Assembly: GCA_036525185.1 (NCBI GenBank)
Contig: DATDAW010000034.1
Span: 1 to 64,000 of the forward strand
Direction: 5' to 3'
Source of the DNA: DATDAW01 sp036525185
GTDB lineage: Bacteria; Verrucomicrobiota; Verrucomicrobiia; Chthoniobacterales; DASVRZ01
DNA: 64,000 bases
Made by a program: the position numbers and the translations under genes
Shown here: positions 1 to 8,566 of the stretch, piece after piece
Numbering within the stretch: the first letter of the stretch is position 1
How the letters are laid out: every line of letters begins with the position of its first letter
Notes under the pieces: generated by a model
Told to the model about the DNA's origin: nothing
Seen by the model: only the letters and a program-made list of their open reading frames with translations
The model's database searches: none

Positions 1-55
1 GCGCCATTGATAATTAGCCTTGTTAACAAATCCGGAATTCATTCATCCAGCGACT

Positions 56-73
56 TTGTGAAATTTTTCACAA
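56..73. promoter_or_regulatory. Perfect 8+2+8 palindrome, CRP/FNR-type operator candidate upstream of atpB
   Basis: The 18 bases read TTGTGA, six bases, TCACAA, which is the textbook half-site pair and spacing of the CRP/FNR regulator family. A shorter palindrome, TTGTTAACAA, lies at 20-29. A possible promoter follows (TTGTCA at 81-86 and a CTTATA-like element at 105-110). No T-run follows the palindrome, so it does not look like a terminator. That it binds a regulator of the ATP synthase operon is inference. Confidence 0.45.
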
Positions 74-178
74 ATCGCCCTTGTCATTTAAGATGGGCCG
101 AGTTCTTATAGGCGCCTGCCAGCCACCCGGTCGGTCTCTCCCATTCTGTTTCCCCGGTTTGCTGCGGCGCCCCGAATC

Positions 179-1177
179 ATGAGAGCATTTGCTTCCTCCA
201 ATTTCTTCCGTCGTCCTGGCATCGGTCTTTGGGCCGTTTTCCTGCTCCTTTCCATCGCCTGGTGCGTTGGCGCATCCGCGGAATCGACACCGCACGATGC
301 GCAGCCTCCAGCCCCGGTTGAACACGCTGACGCTTCTCATGAAGTGCATCATGATTCCGGTCTTCCCCTCTCTGCGCCCTACATTTTTCGAATCGGGCCG
401 TTGCCAGTCACCAATTCGATGATTCTTACCTGGTCCATTGCTCTCGGCATCATTATTTTCGCCCAGATTGCAATGAGCAAAGTGCGTGACATCCCGCGTG
501 GCGCGCAAAATTTCTGGGAATGGATCGTGGAAAGTCTGCACGATTTCCTCGAGTCCATCATTGGTCCGGAATTGGTAAAGAAGACCTTTTGGTTCTTTGC
601 CACAATTTTCATTTTCATCCTGTTCACCAACTGGTTCAGTCTGATTCCCGGTGTCGGTTCAATCGGATGGGGGACGCCGAATGAACACGGCCGTCTCGAC
701 CACATTACGCGCCCCATTCTGCGCGGAGCGAATGCTGACTTGAACATGACCCTTGCGATGGCGTTGATCTTCTTTGTCTGCTGGATTGTTTGGGCACTTC
801 AAGCGAATGGTCCCGGCGGATTTTTCCTTCACATTTTCGGGCCGAAAGGGGATACGACCGGGATAATGAAGGTGGTCATGATCATTGTCTTTTTCGCCGT
901 TGGGTTCATCGAACTGGTGACAATTTTGTTCCGTCCGATCACGCTGAGCTTCCGGCTTTTCGGGAACATTTTTGCGGGTGAGAACCTGCTGGAAGCCATG
1001 GCCCTGGTCTCGCCGGCGTGGGGTTGGCTCATTGCGCTGCCGTTTTACTTTTTGGAACTTCTTGTGGGTCTCGTCCAGGCGCTTGTTTTTATGTTGCTCA
1101 CGGCCGTTTTCACTCTGCTCATCTGTCAGCACGAGGAAGGCCATGAGGGTTCCGAAGGGCATGCCGCACACCACTAA
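179..1177 (+). CDS. atpB: F0F1 ATP synthase subunit a
   Basis: Membrane subunit of the F0 motor that forms the two proton half-channels beside the c-ring. The protein has 332 residues with several hydrophobic spans, an N-terminal extension with a signal-like hydrophobic stretch (about residues 15-34) followed by a His/Ala/Pro-rich segment, and the family block SFRLFGN holding the essential arginine (about residue 259). The C-terminus is His-rich (ending AAHH). It is the first gene of an operon in the standard order a-c-b-delta-alpha-gamma-beta-epsilon. The N-terminal extension makes it longer than the enterobacterial subunit. No atpI is visible in the short upstream stretch. Confidence 0.96.
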   Translation: MRAFASSNFFRRPGIGLWAVFLLLSIAWCVGASAESTPHDAQPPAPVEHADASHEVHHDSGLPLSAPYIFRIGPLPVTNSMILTWSIALGIIIFAQIAMSKVRDIPRGAQNFWEWIVESLHDFLESIIGPELVKKTFWFFATIFIFILFTNWFSLIPGVGSIGWGTPNEHGRLDHITRPILRGANADLNMTLAMALIFFVCWIVWALQANGPGGFFLHIFGPKGDTTGIMKVVMIIVFFAVGFIELVTILFRPITLSFRLFGNIFAGENLLEAMALVSPAWGWLIALPFYFLELLVGLVQALVFMLLTAVFTLLICQHEEGHEGSEGHAAHH

Positions 1178-1270
1178 AATTTAATCCCTTTCGGTGGCCG
1201 GACCGTGGCTGGACTGCGGGGGTCGCCGGGAAAAACAACCAGAAAACGTAGTAAAAACAGGAAAAAAGAA

Positions 1271-1492
1271 ATGTTGACAGAAATGCTCGCACAAGCCTCC
1301 ACGGTGACCGGTAACTTTCACGTCGCCGGGGCCGCGATTGGCGCTGCGTTAGCCGTCGGATTCATCGGCGCGAAAGCCTCTGAAGCGGTTGGCCGCAATC
1401 CGGGCGCTTCGACCAAGATCCTCGTTCAGGCGATCCTGAGCACCGCCTTCGCCGAAGGTATTGTGTTCTTTGCGATCTTCCTGGTCAAGTAA
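1271..1492 (+). CDS. atpE: F0F1 ATP synthase subunit c
   Basis: Proteolipid that forms the rotating c-ring. I start it at the ATG that follows the purine-rich stretch AGGAAAAAAGAA, which gives 73 residues, the usual length for subunit c; an open frame continues upstream to 1205 but encodes a basic leader unlike the family. Two transmembrane helices flank the polar loop GRNP (about residues 41-44). The ion-carrying carboxylate is Glu62 in the second helix (AFAEGIV). There is no obvious sodium-type PxxES arrangement, so proton coupling is more likely. It lies between atpB and atpF in the same operon. Confidence 0.94.
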   Translation: MLTEMLAQASTVTGNFHVAGAAIGAALAVGFIGAKASEAVGRNPGASTKILVQAILSTAFAEGIVFFAIFLVK

Positions 1493-1569
1493 CGCATCCC
1501 ACGCGGGGCCGGTCTTGGTCTTAAAGGCCGGTCCCCGCAAATCCTGCAAATATTTTCCGACACTAAAAA

Positions 1570-2118
1570 ATGATCGCTTCCCTTATCCTGGCTCAAGAAG
1601 GCGGTTTGCTGAAGATGGCCCGTGACACGGGCGAACAATTTGGCGTCACCCTGCCGTTGTTCATTGCTCAGTTAATCAGCTTCTCCATCGTTGCTTTTTT
1701 CCTCCATCGTTTCGCCTACAAACCGATTCTGACCGTCCTTGATGAGCGTAAGAAACGGATCGCCGACGGGCTGGCGAACGCCGAGAAGATCAAGAAGGAG
1801 CTCGCTGCAGCCGAAGTCCGTTACCAGGAAATTCTCAGCAAAGCCAATGAGGAAGCCCAGCGCATTATTGACGAGGCCCGAAGCGTGACGGCATCCATTG
1901 CCGAAAAAGGCAAACAGGAAGCGATCGCTGAAGCCCAACACATTATTGCGAAGGGGCGCGAAGCTACCGCACTCGAGCATGCGCAAATGTTCTCTTCTCT
2001 CAAGCGCGAACTCGGCCGTCTGGTGATCGATACCACGAGCAGGGTTACCGGCAAAATTCTGACCCCGGAAGACCAGGCGCGTCTTTCCGAAGAAGCCACG
2101 CGACAGGCTGTCGCTTGA
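1570..2118 (+). CDS. atpF: F0F1 ATP synthase subunit b
   Basis: Peripheral-stalk subunit that connects the membrane a subunit to the F1 head. At 182 residues it has the typical plan: a single N-terminal membrane helix (about residues 28-48) followed by a long charged, Ala/Glu/Lys-rich coiled coil with the usual LDERKKRI block just after the membrane. Only one b-type gene is present, so a homodimeric b stalk is expected rather than the b/b' pair of phototrophs. Confidence 0.95.
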   Translation: MIASLILAQEGGLLKMARDTGEQFGVTLPLFIAQLISFSIVAFFLHRFAYKPILTVLDERKKRIADGLANAEKIKKELAAAEVRYQEILSKANEEAQRIIDEARSVTASIAEKGKQEAIAEAQHIIAKGREATALEHAQMFSSLKRELGRLVIDTTSRVTGKILTPEDQARLSEEATRQAVA

Positions 2119-2145
2119 TATTCCTTCCGCCTCTAATTAAGAACC

Positions 2146-2547
2146 ATGAGCCTCACGAGAGAAGCCCGCAAAGTAGCCAAGGCCCTGTTCCGCGTCGCCA
2201 CTGCCGACGGGCGCGTGGATGGCGAACGTGTTCGTGCCCTGGCTCTTCAGCTTATTGCTGAAAAACCGCACCAGTACATCGGGATTCTCAAGGAATTCCA
2301 ACGCCTCATCCGCCTCGAACTAGCCAAGCGTCATGCAAAGGTCGAAGCCGCGACCGAGCTTTCGCCGTCGGACATGGAGGCGGTGACAAACGAGCTGAAA
2401 ACAAAGTTTGGTGACGACCTTACCGCCGAATTCATCCATAACCCTGAACTCCTCGGCGGCTTGCGAATCCGTATTGGCAGTGATGTTTTTGATGGCACCG
2501 TCAAAGGTCGCCTTCAACTCCTCGAAAACCGTCTGGCGACCGCGTAA
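2146..2547 (+). CDS. atpH: F0F1 ATP synthase subunit delta, short form
   Basis: Stalk subunit that joins b to the top of alpha3beta3. The C-terminal signature is clear (GGLRIRIGSDVFDGT, then a helix ending in LENRLA). With 133 residues it is about 40-45 residues shorter than typical delta subunits (roughly 175-180). The missing part lies in the N-terminal helical domain that contacts alpha; the remaining N-terminus (LTREARKVAKALFRVA) still has helical character. Its position between atpF and atpA supports the call. Whether the short domain is fully functional cannot be judged from sequence. Confidence 0.9.
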   Translation: MSLTREARKVAKALFRVATADGRVDGERVRALALQLIAEKPHQYIGILKEFQRLIRLELAKRHAKVEAATELSPSDMEAVTNELKTKFGDDLTAEFIHNPELLGGLRIRIGSDVFDGTVKGRLQLLENRLATA

Positions 2548-2605
2548 ACTCGACTAAAATCCCCCGAAAAAGCCTTCTTCCACAACTCATTACCATCGCA
2601 GCAGC

Positions 2606-4132
2606 ATGAGCACCATCCTTCAAGAACTCGAATCCCAGATTGCCGGCCTCACCAGCCAGGTAACCAAATCCAACGTCGGTGTTGTCCGTGAAGCAGGAGA
2701 CGGCGTCGCCAAGATTGAAGGCCTCAGCGAAGTGATGCTCAATGAACTTATCGAGTTCCCTGGCGGCCTCTACGGCCTCGCCCTCAACCTCGAAGAAACA
2801 GAGGTTGGCTGCATTTTGCTTGGGGACTTTACCGAAGTCCGCGAAGGAACGGAGGTCAAAACCACCGGCCGCCTTTTGTCTATTCCTGTCGGCAAGGGGC
2901 TCCTCGGGCGAGTCGTCAATGCCCTCGGTGAACCCGTCGATGGCAAGGGACCCGTGCAATCCGATACCTATTACCCGGTCGAGAAACTGGCTCCGGGCAT
3001 CATTCGACGTAAATCGGTTTCCCAGCCAGTCCAGACTGGAATCATGGCTGTGGACGCCATGATCCCGATTGGCCGTGGTCAGCGTGAACTCATCATTGGT
3101 GATCGCGCCACGGGCAAGACGACGATTGCTATCGACACGATCATCAATCAGTCGCGGATCAACAAGGCCAACGCTGACAATCCCGATTTCCGCCCGCTTT
3201 ATTCCATCTACGTCGCTGTCGGTCAGAAAAACTCGAACATTGCGCGCACGGTCGCTGTTTTGGAAGCTGCCGGAGCCCTCGAATACACGATTATTGTCGC
3301 TGCGCCAGCGTCGGAAAGTGCTACCAATCAATATATTGCACCGTTTTCCGGGGCTGCTGTCGGCGAATGGTTCATGGACAACGGCATGGACGCTTTGATC
3401 GTCTATGATGACCTCTCCAAACACGCGGTGGCCTACCGTCAGGTTTCGCTTGTGCTCAAGCGGCCGTCGGGTCGCGAAGCGTATCCTGGTGACGTTTTCT
3501 ATCTCCACAGCCGTCTTCTCGAGCGCAGCGCGCGCGTCAGTGAGAAATACGGCAACGGTTCGCTTACGGCGTTGCCGATTATTGAAACACAGGCGGGCGA
3601 CGTCTCCGCATATATTCCGACCAATGTGATCTCCATCACCGACGGCCAGATCTACCTGGAAACAGATTTGTTTTACCAGGGCGTCCGTCCGGCGATCTCG
3701 GTCGGCCTTTCCGTGAGTCGTGTTGGATCCTCCGCACAAATCAAAGCCATGAAGCAAGTCGCTGGCAAAATTAAAGGCGATCTGGCGCAGTACCGCGAAT
3801 TGGCTGCATTCTCACAGTTCGGCTCGGATTTGGACGCAAAGACGAAAGCGACTCTTGATCGTGGTCAGCGCGTTGTCGAACTTTTCAAACAGACTCAATA
3901 CAACCCGCTTTCCACCGAAGTGCAGGTTGCAGTTCTTTGGACCATGCAAAATGGCTACCTCGACGACATTCCGGTCGACCGAGTGAAAGACTTCCAGCTC
4001 AAGCTCATGGATTATTTGACGACCCGAAGCGATGCCTCTCTCGCCAAAATTCGTGAGAAGAAAGCGATCGACGATGAGGTCAAATCGGTTCTGAAGTCCG
4101 CCGTCGAGGAGTTCAAAAAACGCTACAAATAA
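2606..4132 (+). CDS. atpA: F0F1 ATP synthase subunit alpha
   Basis: Non-catalytic nucleotide-binding subunit of the F1 head. It has 508 residues, a normal length. The Walker A motif GDRATGKTT (around residues 168-176) and the downstream block RPAISVGLSVSRVGSSAQ are intact. The N-terminal beta-barrel and C-terminal helical bundle are both present. A long minus-strand open frame over this gene is a shadow of its codon bias. Confidence 0.98.
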   Translation: MSTILQELESQIAGLTSQVTKSNVGVVREAGDGVAKIEGLSEVMLNELIEFPGGLYGLALNLEETEVGCILLGDFTEVREGTEVKTTGRLLSIPVGKGLLGRVVNALGEPVDGKGPVQSDTYYPVEKLAPGIIRRKSVSQPVQTGIMAVDAMIPIGRGQRELIIGDRATGKTTIAIDTIINQSRINKANADNPDFRPLYSIYVAVGQKNSNIARTVAVLEAAGALEYTIIVAAPASESATNQYIAPFSGAAVGEWFMDNGMDALIVYDDLSKHAVAYRQVSLVLKRPSGREAYPGDVFYLHSRLLERSARVSEKYGNGSLTALPIIETQAGDVSAYIPTNVISITDGQIYLETDLFYQGVRPAISVGLSVSRVGSSAQIKAMKQVAGKIKGDLAQYRELAAFSQFGSDLDAKTKATLDRGQRVVELFKQTQYNPLSTEVQVAVLWTMQNGYLDDIPVDRVKDFQLKLMDYLTTRSDASLAKIREKKAIDDEVKSVLKSAVEEFKKRYK

Positions 4133-4209
4133 CCCTTTGGAGGACAGCACGTTCTGGAGGACCCTATGGGTTCTGCATCGTGACTCCCTCACTTGAGCCT
4201 TCCTGAAAG

Positions 4210-5076
4210 ATGCCAAACACACGCGATATTCGACGGCGCATCAAATCGGTCAAAAACACCGCGCAGATCACGAAAGCGATGCAAATGGTCGCTGCGTCCA
4301 AAATGCGAAAAGCCCAACAGTTGGCTCTCAATGGACGCCCATATGCCGACTTGCTCAGAAAAATGACGCTTGCCGTTCGGGGACTCACCGTCGGCGAGAC
4401 TCATCCGCTGCTCGAAGAGCGGCCGATCAAAAAGGAAATCGTCATTCTGATTGCCACTGACAAGGGCCTGTGTGGTGCTCTGAATACCAATCTCCTCCGG
4501 CAGGCTGCCGGTTTCGATCGAGCCACAACGAGCTTCATCACGGTGGGCCGCAAAGGAGCCCAGTGGGTCGCGCGTTCGAAGCGCGAATTGCTCGCTGATT
4601 TCCAGCTCGCAGACTCGCCGTCTTTCATCGATACCAAGACCATTTCCAAGTTTGTCATTGAAAAATTTCTCGCGAAGGACGTCGACCGGGTAACGGTTCT
4701 ATCCACGCAGTTCGTCAACACGCTCACGCAGACGCCGATTGCAATTACCGTTTTGCCCGTGCAACCGCTTCCCGAGGAAGAAGTTGAAGAGGAAAGTCCA
4801 GACGCTGATGTTTCGAGTAGGAACATCACTTTTGAGCCTGATCCGTACAGCTTCCTCGATTCCCTGGTGCCGTATTCCGTCCATATGGCCGTTTATGGTG
4901 CCGTCCTCGAAGCACGCGCTTCCGAGCACAGCGCCCGAATGGTCGCGATGAAAAGCGCCACCGATAACGCCAAGGGTCTCATCAAAGACCTTACCCTGGA
5001 ATACAACAAAATCCGCCAGGCAAGTATTACCACCGAAATTAACGAGATCGCTACTGCGCAGCTCGCAGTGGGTTGA
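4210..5076 (+). CDS. atpG: F0F1 ATP synthase subunit gamma
   Basis: Central rotor shaft of F1. The 288-residue product starts with the highly typical PNTRDIRRRIKSVKNTAQITKAMQMVAASKM helix region (residues 2-32) and ends with the matching C-terminal helix containing NAKGLIKDLTLEYNKIRQA. An acidic stretch rich in Glu (about residues 196-206) is an insertion in the Rossmann-like domain. The stop codon is followed after about 36 bases by the preferred atpD start. Confidence 0.97.
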   Translation: MPNTRDIRRRIKSVKNTAQITKAMQMVAASKMRKAQQLALNGRPYADLLRKMTLAVRGLTVGETHPLLEERPIKKEIVILIATDKGLCGALNTNLLRQAAGFDRATTSFITVGRKGAQWVARSKRELLADFQLADSPSFIDTKTISKFVIEKFLAKDVDRVTVLSTQFVNTLTQTPIAITVLPVQPLPEEEVEEESPDADVSSRNITFEPDPYSFLDSLVPYSVHMAVYGAVLEARASEHSARMVAMKSATDNAKGLIKDLTLEYNKIRQASITTEINEIATAQLAVG

Positions 5077-5111
5077 TTCATCGCTCGAATATCTTCCAAC
5101 AAAACCGCATC

Positions 5112-6536
5112 ATGAGCACAGCTACCGCCACCAATACCGGCACGATCGTCCAGGTCATCGGACCTGTCGTGGACGTCGATTTCAGCGAGACCGGAGTCAT
5201 CCCCAAGATTTACGAAGCCCTCGAAATCGAATTCGAAGTCAGCGGCACATCAACGAAGCTCGTTCTCGAAGTCCAACAGCACCTGGGTGAAGGCTGGGTG
5301 CGAGCCATTGCCATGAGTGGTTGCGAAGGCCTCCGGCGCGGGGTGAGCGTCACGGCAACGGGGGAATCCATCACGGTCCCTGTTGGCGACGGTATTCTGG
5401 GACGAATCTTCAACGTAACCGGTGATCCGGTCGACGAACGCGGGCCTGTGCAATTTGAGAAGCGTTATCCCATCCATCGCCCTTCACCTCCGCTTGTTGA
5501 CCAGGACACGTCCGCGTCGATCCTCGAGACCGGGATCAAGGTTATCGATTTGATCTGCCCGTTCACCAAAGGCGGCAAAGTGGGTGCGTTCGGCGGTGCG
5601 GGCGTCGGCAAGACGGTCGTTATTCTTGAGCTCATCAACAATATTGCCAAGCAACACGGCGGTTTTTCGGTGTTTGCCGGCGTTGGCGAGCGTTCTCGCG
5701 AAGGGAATGATCTTTACCACGAAATGAGCGAAGCGGGAGTCATCAATCAGGAAGACCTCAGCAAATCCAAAGTGGCGTTGGTGTACGGCCAAATGAACGA
5801 ACCTCCTGGAGCCCGTCTCCGTGTCGCTCTTTCGGCCCTTTCAATGGCTGAATACTTCCGCGATGAACGAAACCAGGACGTGCTTCTCTTTATCGACAAC
5901 ATCTTTCGTTTCAGTCAGGCCGGTTCAGAAGTCTCGGCATTGCTGGGACGCACGCCGTCCGCAGTGGGTTACCAGCCTACGCTTGCTTCTGAAATGGGCG
6001 GTCTGCAGGAGCGAATAACTTCGACACACAAAGGCTCAATTACCTCGGTTCAAGCCGTTTACGTTCCTGCGGACGATTTGACCGATCCGGCTCCGGCGAA
6101 CACTTTCGCTCACCTGGACTCCACGATTGTTTTGGAGCGGTCCATTGCCGAACTCGGCATTTATCCCGCGGTGGATCCATTGGCTTCCACTTCAAAGGCG
6201 CTGGCGCCTGAAATTATTGGCGAGGAGCACTACAACGTCGCGCGTGGCGTCCAGAAGGTGCTTCAGCGCTACAAGGACCTGCAGGATATCATCGCCATTC
6301 TCGGCATGGATGAACTCAGCCCGGAAGACAAGCTCACGGTTTATCGTGCGCGCAAGATTCAGCGTTTCCTCAGCCAGCCGTTTAGTGTCGCGGAAGTGTT
6401 TACCGGAACACCTGGGCAATACGTCACTCTTCCGGAGACGATCCGTGGCTTTAAGGAAATTCTCGAAGGCAAGCACGACAGCGTGCCTGAAGGAAATTTC
6501 TACATGAAGGGCGGAATCGATCAGATTAAGGAATAA
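5112..6536 (+). CDS. atpD: F0F1 ATP synthase subunit beta
   Basis: Catalytic subunit of the F1 head. I place the start at the ATG giving MSTATATNTGTIVQVIGPVVD, 474 residues; an upstream in-frame ATG would overlap atpG and adds 13 residues unlike the family. The Walker A motif GGAGVGKT, the catalytic-glutamate block GVGERSREGNDLY and a DELSPEDK version of the DELSEED loop are all intact, so it should be active. Confidence 0.98.
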   Translation: MSTATATNTGTIVQVIGPVVDVDFSETGVIPKIYEALEIEFEVSGTSTKLVLEVQQHLGEGWVRAIAMSGCEGLRRGVSVTATGESITVPVGDGILGRIFNVTGDPVDERGPVQFEKRYPIHRPSPPLVDQDTSASILETGIKVIDLICPFTKGGKVGAFGGAGVGKTVVILELINNIAKQHGGFSVFAGVGERSREGNDLYHEMSEAGVINQEDLSKSKVALVYGQMNEPPGARLRVALSALSMAEYFRDERNQDVLLFIDNIFRFSQAGSEVSALLGRTPSAVGYQPTLASEMGGLQERITSTHKGSITSVQAVYVPADDLTDPAPANTFAHLDSTIVLERSIAELGIYPAVDPLASTSKALAPEIIGEEHYNVARGVQKVLQRYKDLQDIIAILGMDELSPEDKLTVYRARKIQRFLSQPFSVAEVFTGTPGQYVTLPETIRGFKEILEGKHDSVPEGNFYMKGGIDQIKE

Positions 6537-6545
6537 GCAAAATTT

Positions 6546-6640
6546 TTGATTTTTGAGTCTCGATTTTCGAATGGTGGACGAGTGTTCGTCCGTCGAGATT
6601 AGAAAAATCGAAAATCGAGAATCGAGAATCCGAAAATTTC
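6546..6640. repeat. Nested intergenic hairpin between atpD and the first atpC
   Basis: A perfect 13-base inverted repeat (TCTCGATTTTCGA at 6558-6570 with its complement at 6608-6620) encloses a second perfect hairpin (GGACGA, GTGT, TCGTCC at 6576-6591). The flanks continue the pattern with weaker matches and CGAAAATCGAG-like words. It is not followed by a T-run, so it is not a normal terminator. Similar constructions occur at 28993-29077 and 47345-47426. Confidence 0.6.
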
Positions 6641-6642
6641 CT

Positions 6643-6918
6643 ATGCCGCTTCAGCTCGAGATTGTCACGCCCGATAAGACGCTCTATTCCGGTTCTGTAG
6701 ACATGGTTGTCGTGCCCGCAATCGAAGGCGAAATGGGCATTCTACCGATGCATATTCCGCTCATGACGACGCTTAATCCCGGTGAAGTTACCGTGATCAA
6801 AGACGGCAAGACGGATTATCTACCGGTTGCCGGTGGATTTGTCGAAGTGACACCGTCATCGGTGACCGTTATCACCCATGAGGTTTCAGGCGAAGAGGGC
6901 GCTCAAATTAAGAATTAA
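6643..6918 (+). CDS. atpC: ATP synthase epsilon subunit paralog, beta-domain only
   Basis: A 91-residue protein containing the complete N-terminal beta-sandwich domain of epsilon (from LQLEIVTPD to SVTVIT) but ending shortly afterwards in GEEGAQIKN. The two C-terminal helices that can reach into alpha3beta3 and brake ATP hydrolysis are missing. By eye about four residues in five match the full-length copy that follows 20 bases downstream. An open frame extends upstream to 6553 but runs through the hairpin and is not epsilon-like. It could be a degenerating duplicate, or a functional helix-free epsilon; the intact frame and conserved residues favour function. Confidence 0.88.
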   Translation: MPLQLEIVTPDKTLYSGSVDMVVVPAIEGEMGILPMHIPLMTTLNPGEVTVIKDGKTDYLPVAGGFVEVTPSSVTVITHEVSGEEGAQIKN

Positions 6919-6938
6919 CGGACAAATATCCCCCAAAT

Positions 6939-7343
6939 ATGCTCCAACTTGAGATCGTTACACCCGACCACAAGGTGTACTCAGATGCCGTGGACATGGT
7001 CGTGATCCCGGCGGTCGAGGGCGAAATGGGCATCCTGCCGATGCACATTCCGCTCATGACGACGATTAATCCCGGCGAACTCACGGTAATTAAAGCCGGA
7101 AAGACCGATTACCTGGCTGTGGGCGGTGGGTTTGTCGAGGTGACGGCATCCTCAGTAACAGTCATCACGGATATGGCCGTCCGCGAGGAAGGTATCGACG
7201 AGGCAGCAGTCCAGGAAGCTTTGGACCGAGCCGGCGCGAGATTGAAAGAAACGGACCTTGGAGGCGAAGAACTCGCAACCGTGGAGGCGGCCATCCAGCG
7301 CTCCTTGGCGCAGCTTCATGTTAAACGACGCCGGCACAGTTAG
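6939..7343 (+). CDS. atpC: F0F1 ATP synthase subunit epsilon, full length
   Basis: Rotor subunit at the foot of gamma. The 134-residue product has the N-terminal beta-sandwich (residues 1-80) and a C-terminal helical hairpin (about residues 88-128: EEGIDEAAVQEALDRAGAR and the following helix). It is the last gene of the ATP synthase operon and ends tail to tail with the RNA methyltransferase gene; the two stop codons share bases in TTAG. No terminator is visible between the two convergent genes. Confidence 0.95.
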   Translation: MLQLEIVTPDHKVYSDAVDMVVIPAVEGEMGILPMHIPLMTTINPGELTVIKAGKTDYLAVGGGFVEVTASSVTVITDMAVREEGIDEAAVQEALDRAGARLKETDLGGEELATVEAAIQRSLAQLHVKRRRHS

Positions 7344-8392
7344 ACCTTCTTGCGGGTCAAAGTTGCCAGCGTTTCGATCTCTGCCGTTTGTGGAAACATA
7401 TCGAACGGTATCACGCGTTCGGCGTCAAATTTTCCGGCGAGGCGTCCCAGATCGCGCGCCAAAGTGGAGGGCTCGCAGCTGACGTAGCAGATCCGTGCCG
7501 GCGGATGACTAAGGATTGCCCGGACGACGCCCGGCTCGATCCCTTCCTTCGGAGGGTCTAGAATGAGCACGGCATCATCGGGCGCATCGCATAAGGCGTC
7601 GCCCAAGTGCAAACCGACGTCGCCAAGCAAATAGGTTTCGTGAGGGGCCGAACCTGCGCGGGCTCTCTCAACGGCGTGACGGCTCCATTCGATACCGATC
7701 AGCCTTTCAAACTGGTCGCAGAGGCGTTTCAAGAAAAAGCCGGAACCGCAATACGCGTCTACCAGAAGTGAACCTGTTGGTGGCAAAGCGTCGCTCACGG
7801 CTTTCGCCAGTAATTCCGCTACACCATCATTCGTCTGGCGAAACGTCCGTTCTTCGCGGTGTTCGCGAAGCGTAAAATGCCCTTCCCTTCCACGGTGGCG
7901 TCGCAAATCTTCGAGTTGCGCGTTCACGGCGTCAGACGCGATGAGGCATCGATCAATGTCGATCACGCTTCGTCGATCCATTCCAACGAATCCTGTCATG
8001 TCATCCCGACGATGGACGGTGATCCGATTTCGATACCCAAACTGGAGGGGTGAGGGGACTACGGCATCAACGGCTACATCCAGTTTTCCGATCCGCACAA
8101 GCGCCTGCTTGACCTGGTTTCGCTTCATCTCCAGTTGGAAGGAGTAGTCCGCGTGCTGATAAGCACACCCGCCGCATTTCCCAAAAAAGGGGCACGGCGC
8201 TTTTACCCGCCGGGGCGATGCCTCGCGCACGCGTATGACGCGTCCCTCCGAAAAGCTCCTCTTCTGTGCAACCAGTTCGACATCAACGACTTCCCCGTTT
8301 AGCGTAAATGGCACAAACACCACTTTGCCCTCGTGCCTGCCGATGCCTTTTCCACCAAACGCAACGTCTTGAATTTTCAGGGAAACCGTCAT
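7340..8392 (-). CDS. Class I SAM-dependent RNA methyltransferase, TrmA/RlmD family
   Basis: Predicted to methylate C5 of a uridine in rRNA or tRNA using S-adenosylmethionine. An N-terminal TRAM-like domain (residues 1-60) is followed by an iron-sulfur cysteine cluster (CPFFGKCGGC, about residues 67-76), and a C-terminal Rossmann methyltransferase domain with DAYCGSGFF, LDPPKEG and the catalytic block YVSCEPSTLARDL. At 350 residues it is shorter than RlmD (about 430), with the shortening in the central region. The exact target nucleotide cannot be assigned. Confidence 0.88.
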   Translation of the reverse strand: MTVSLKIQDVAFGGKGIGRHEGKVVFVPFTLNGEVVDVELVAQKRSFSEGRVIRVREASPRRVKAPCPFFGKCGGCAYQHADYSFQLEMKRNQVKQALVRIGKLDVAVDAVVPSPLQFGYRNRITVHRRDDMTGFVGMDRRSVIDIDRCLIASDAVNAQLEDLRRHRGREGHFTLREHREERTFRQTNDGVAELLAKAVSDALPPTGSLLVDAYCGSGFFLKRLCDQFERLIGIEWSRHAVERARAGSAPHETYLLGDVGLHLGDALCDAPDDAVLILDPPKEGIEPGVVRAILSHPPARICYVSCEPSTLARDLGRLAGKFDAERVIPFDMFPQTAEIETLATLTRKKV

Positions 8393-8499
8393 TCAAAAAA
8401 CGGTCTCCTTCTCGTCCTGGCATGTCGATTCAAATGTGGTATTCCGGTGCTGGTCTTGAGGGATCATGCGCTGACGAATGCCAGTGAATGGTCCCAAAC

Positions 8500-8533
8500 A
8501 AAAACCTCCCTGGCCTGGCCAGAGAGGTTTTTT
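8500..8533 (-). terminator. Rho-independent terminator of the TIGR04073-like gene
   Basis: A strong hairpin (AAAACCTCCCTGGCC paired with GGCCAGAGAGGTTTT, one mismatch) is flanked by T-runs on both strands. On the minus strand it follows the stop of the small secreted protein gene by about 33 bases; it also insulates the methyltransferase gene beyond it. Confidence 0.85.
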
Positions 8534-8566
8534 GCGAGAAAGCACGAACACTCGACGCTCTGACGA

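Noticed and set aside
659..1174. 171-codon minus-strand frame inside atpB
   Set aside because: Shadow of atpB codon bias, charged and repetitive with no motif.
2501..3757. 418-codon open frame on the minus strand
   Set aside because: It lies entirely antisense to atpA, has low-complexity Asp/Arg/His content and no family motif; atpA is unmistakable.
4133..4209. Two GGAGGAC copies between atpA and atpG, one matching the rplQ ribosome-site context GGAGGACAGCAC
   Set aside because: Too far from the atpG start to act as its ribosome site; a 12-base match to the rplQ leader is probably chance.
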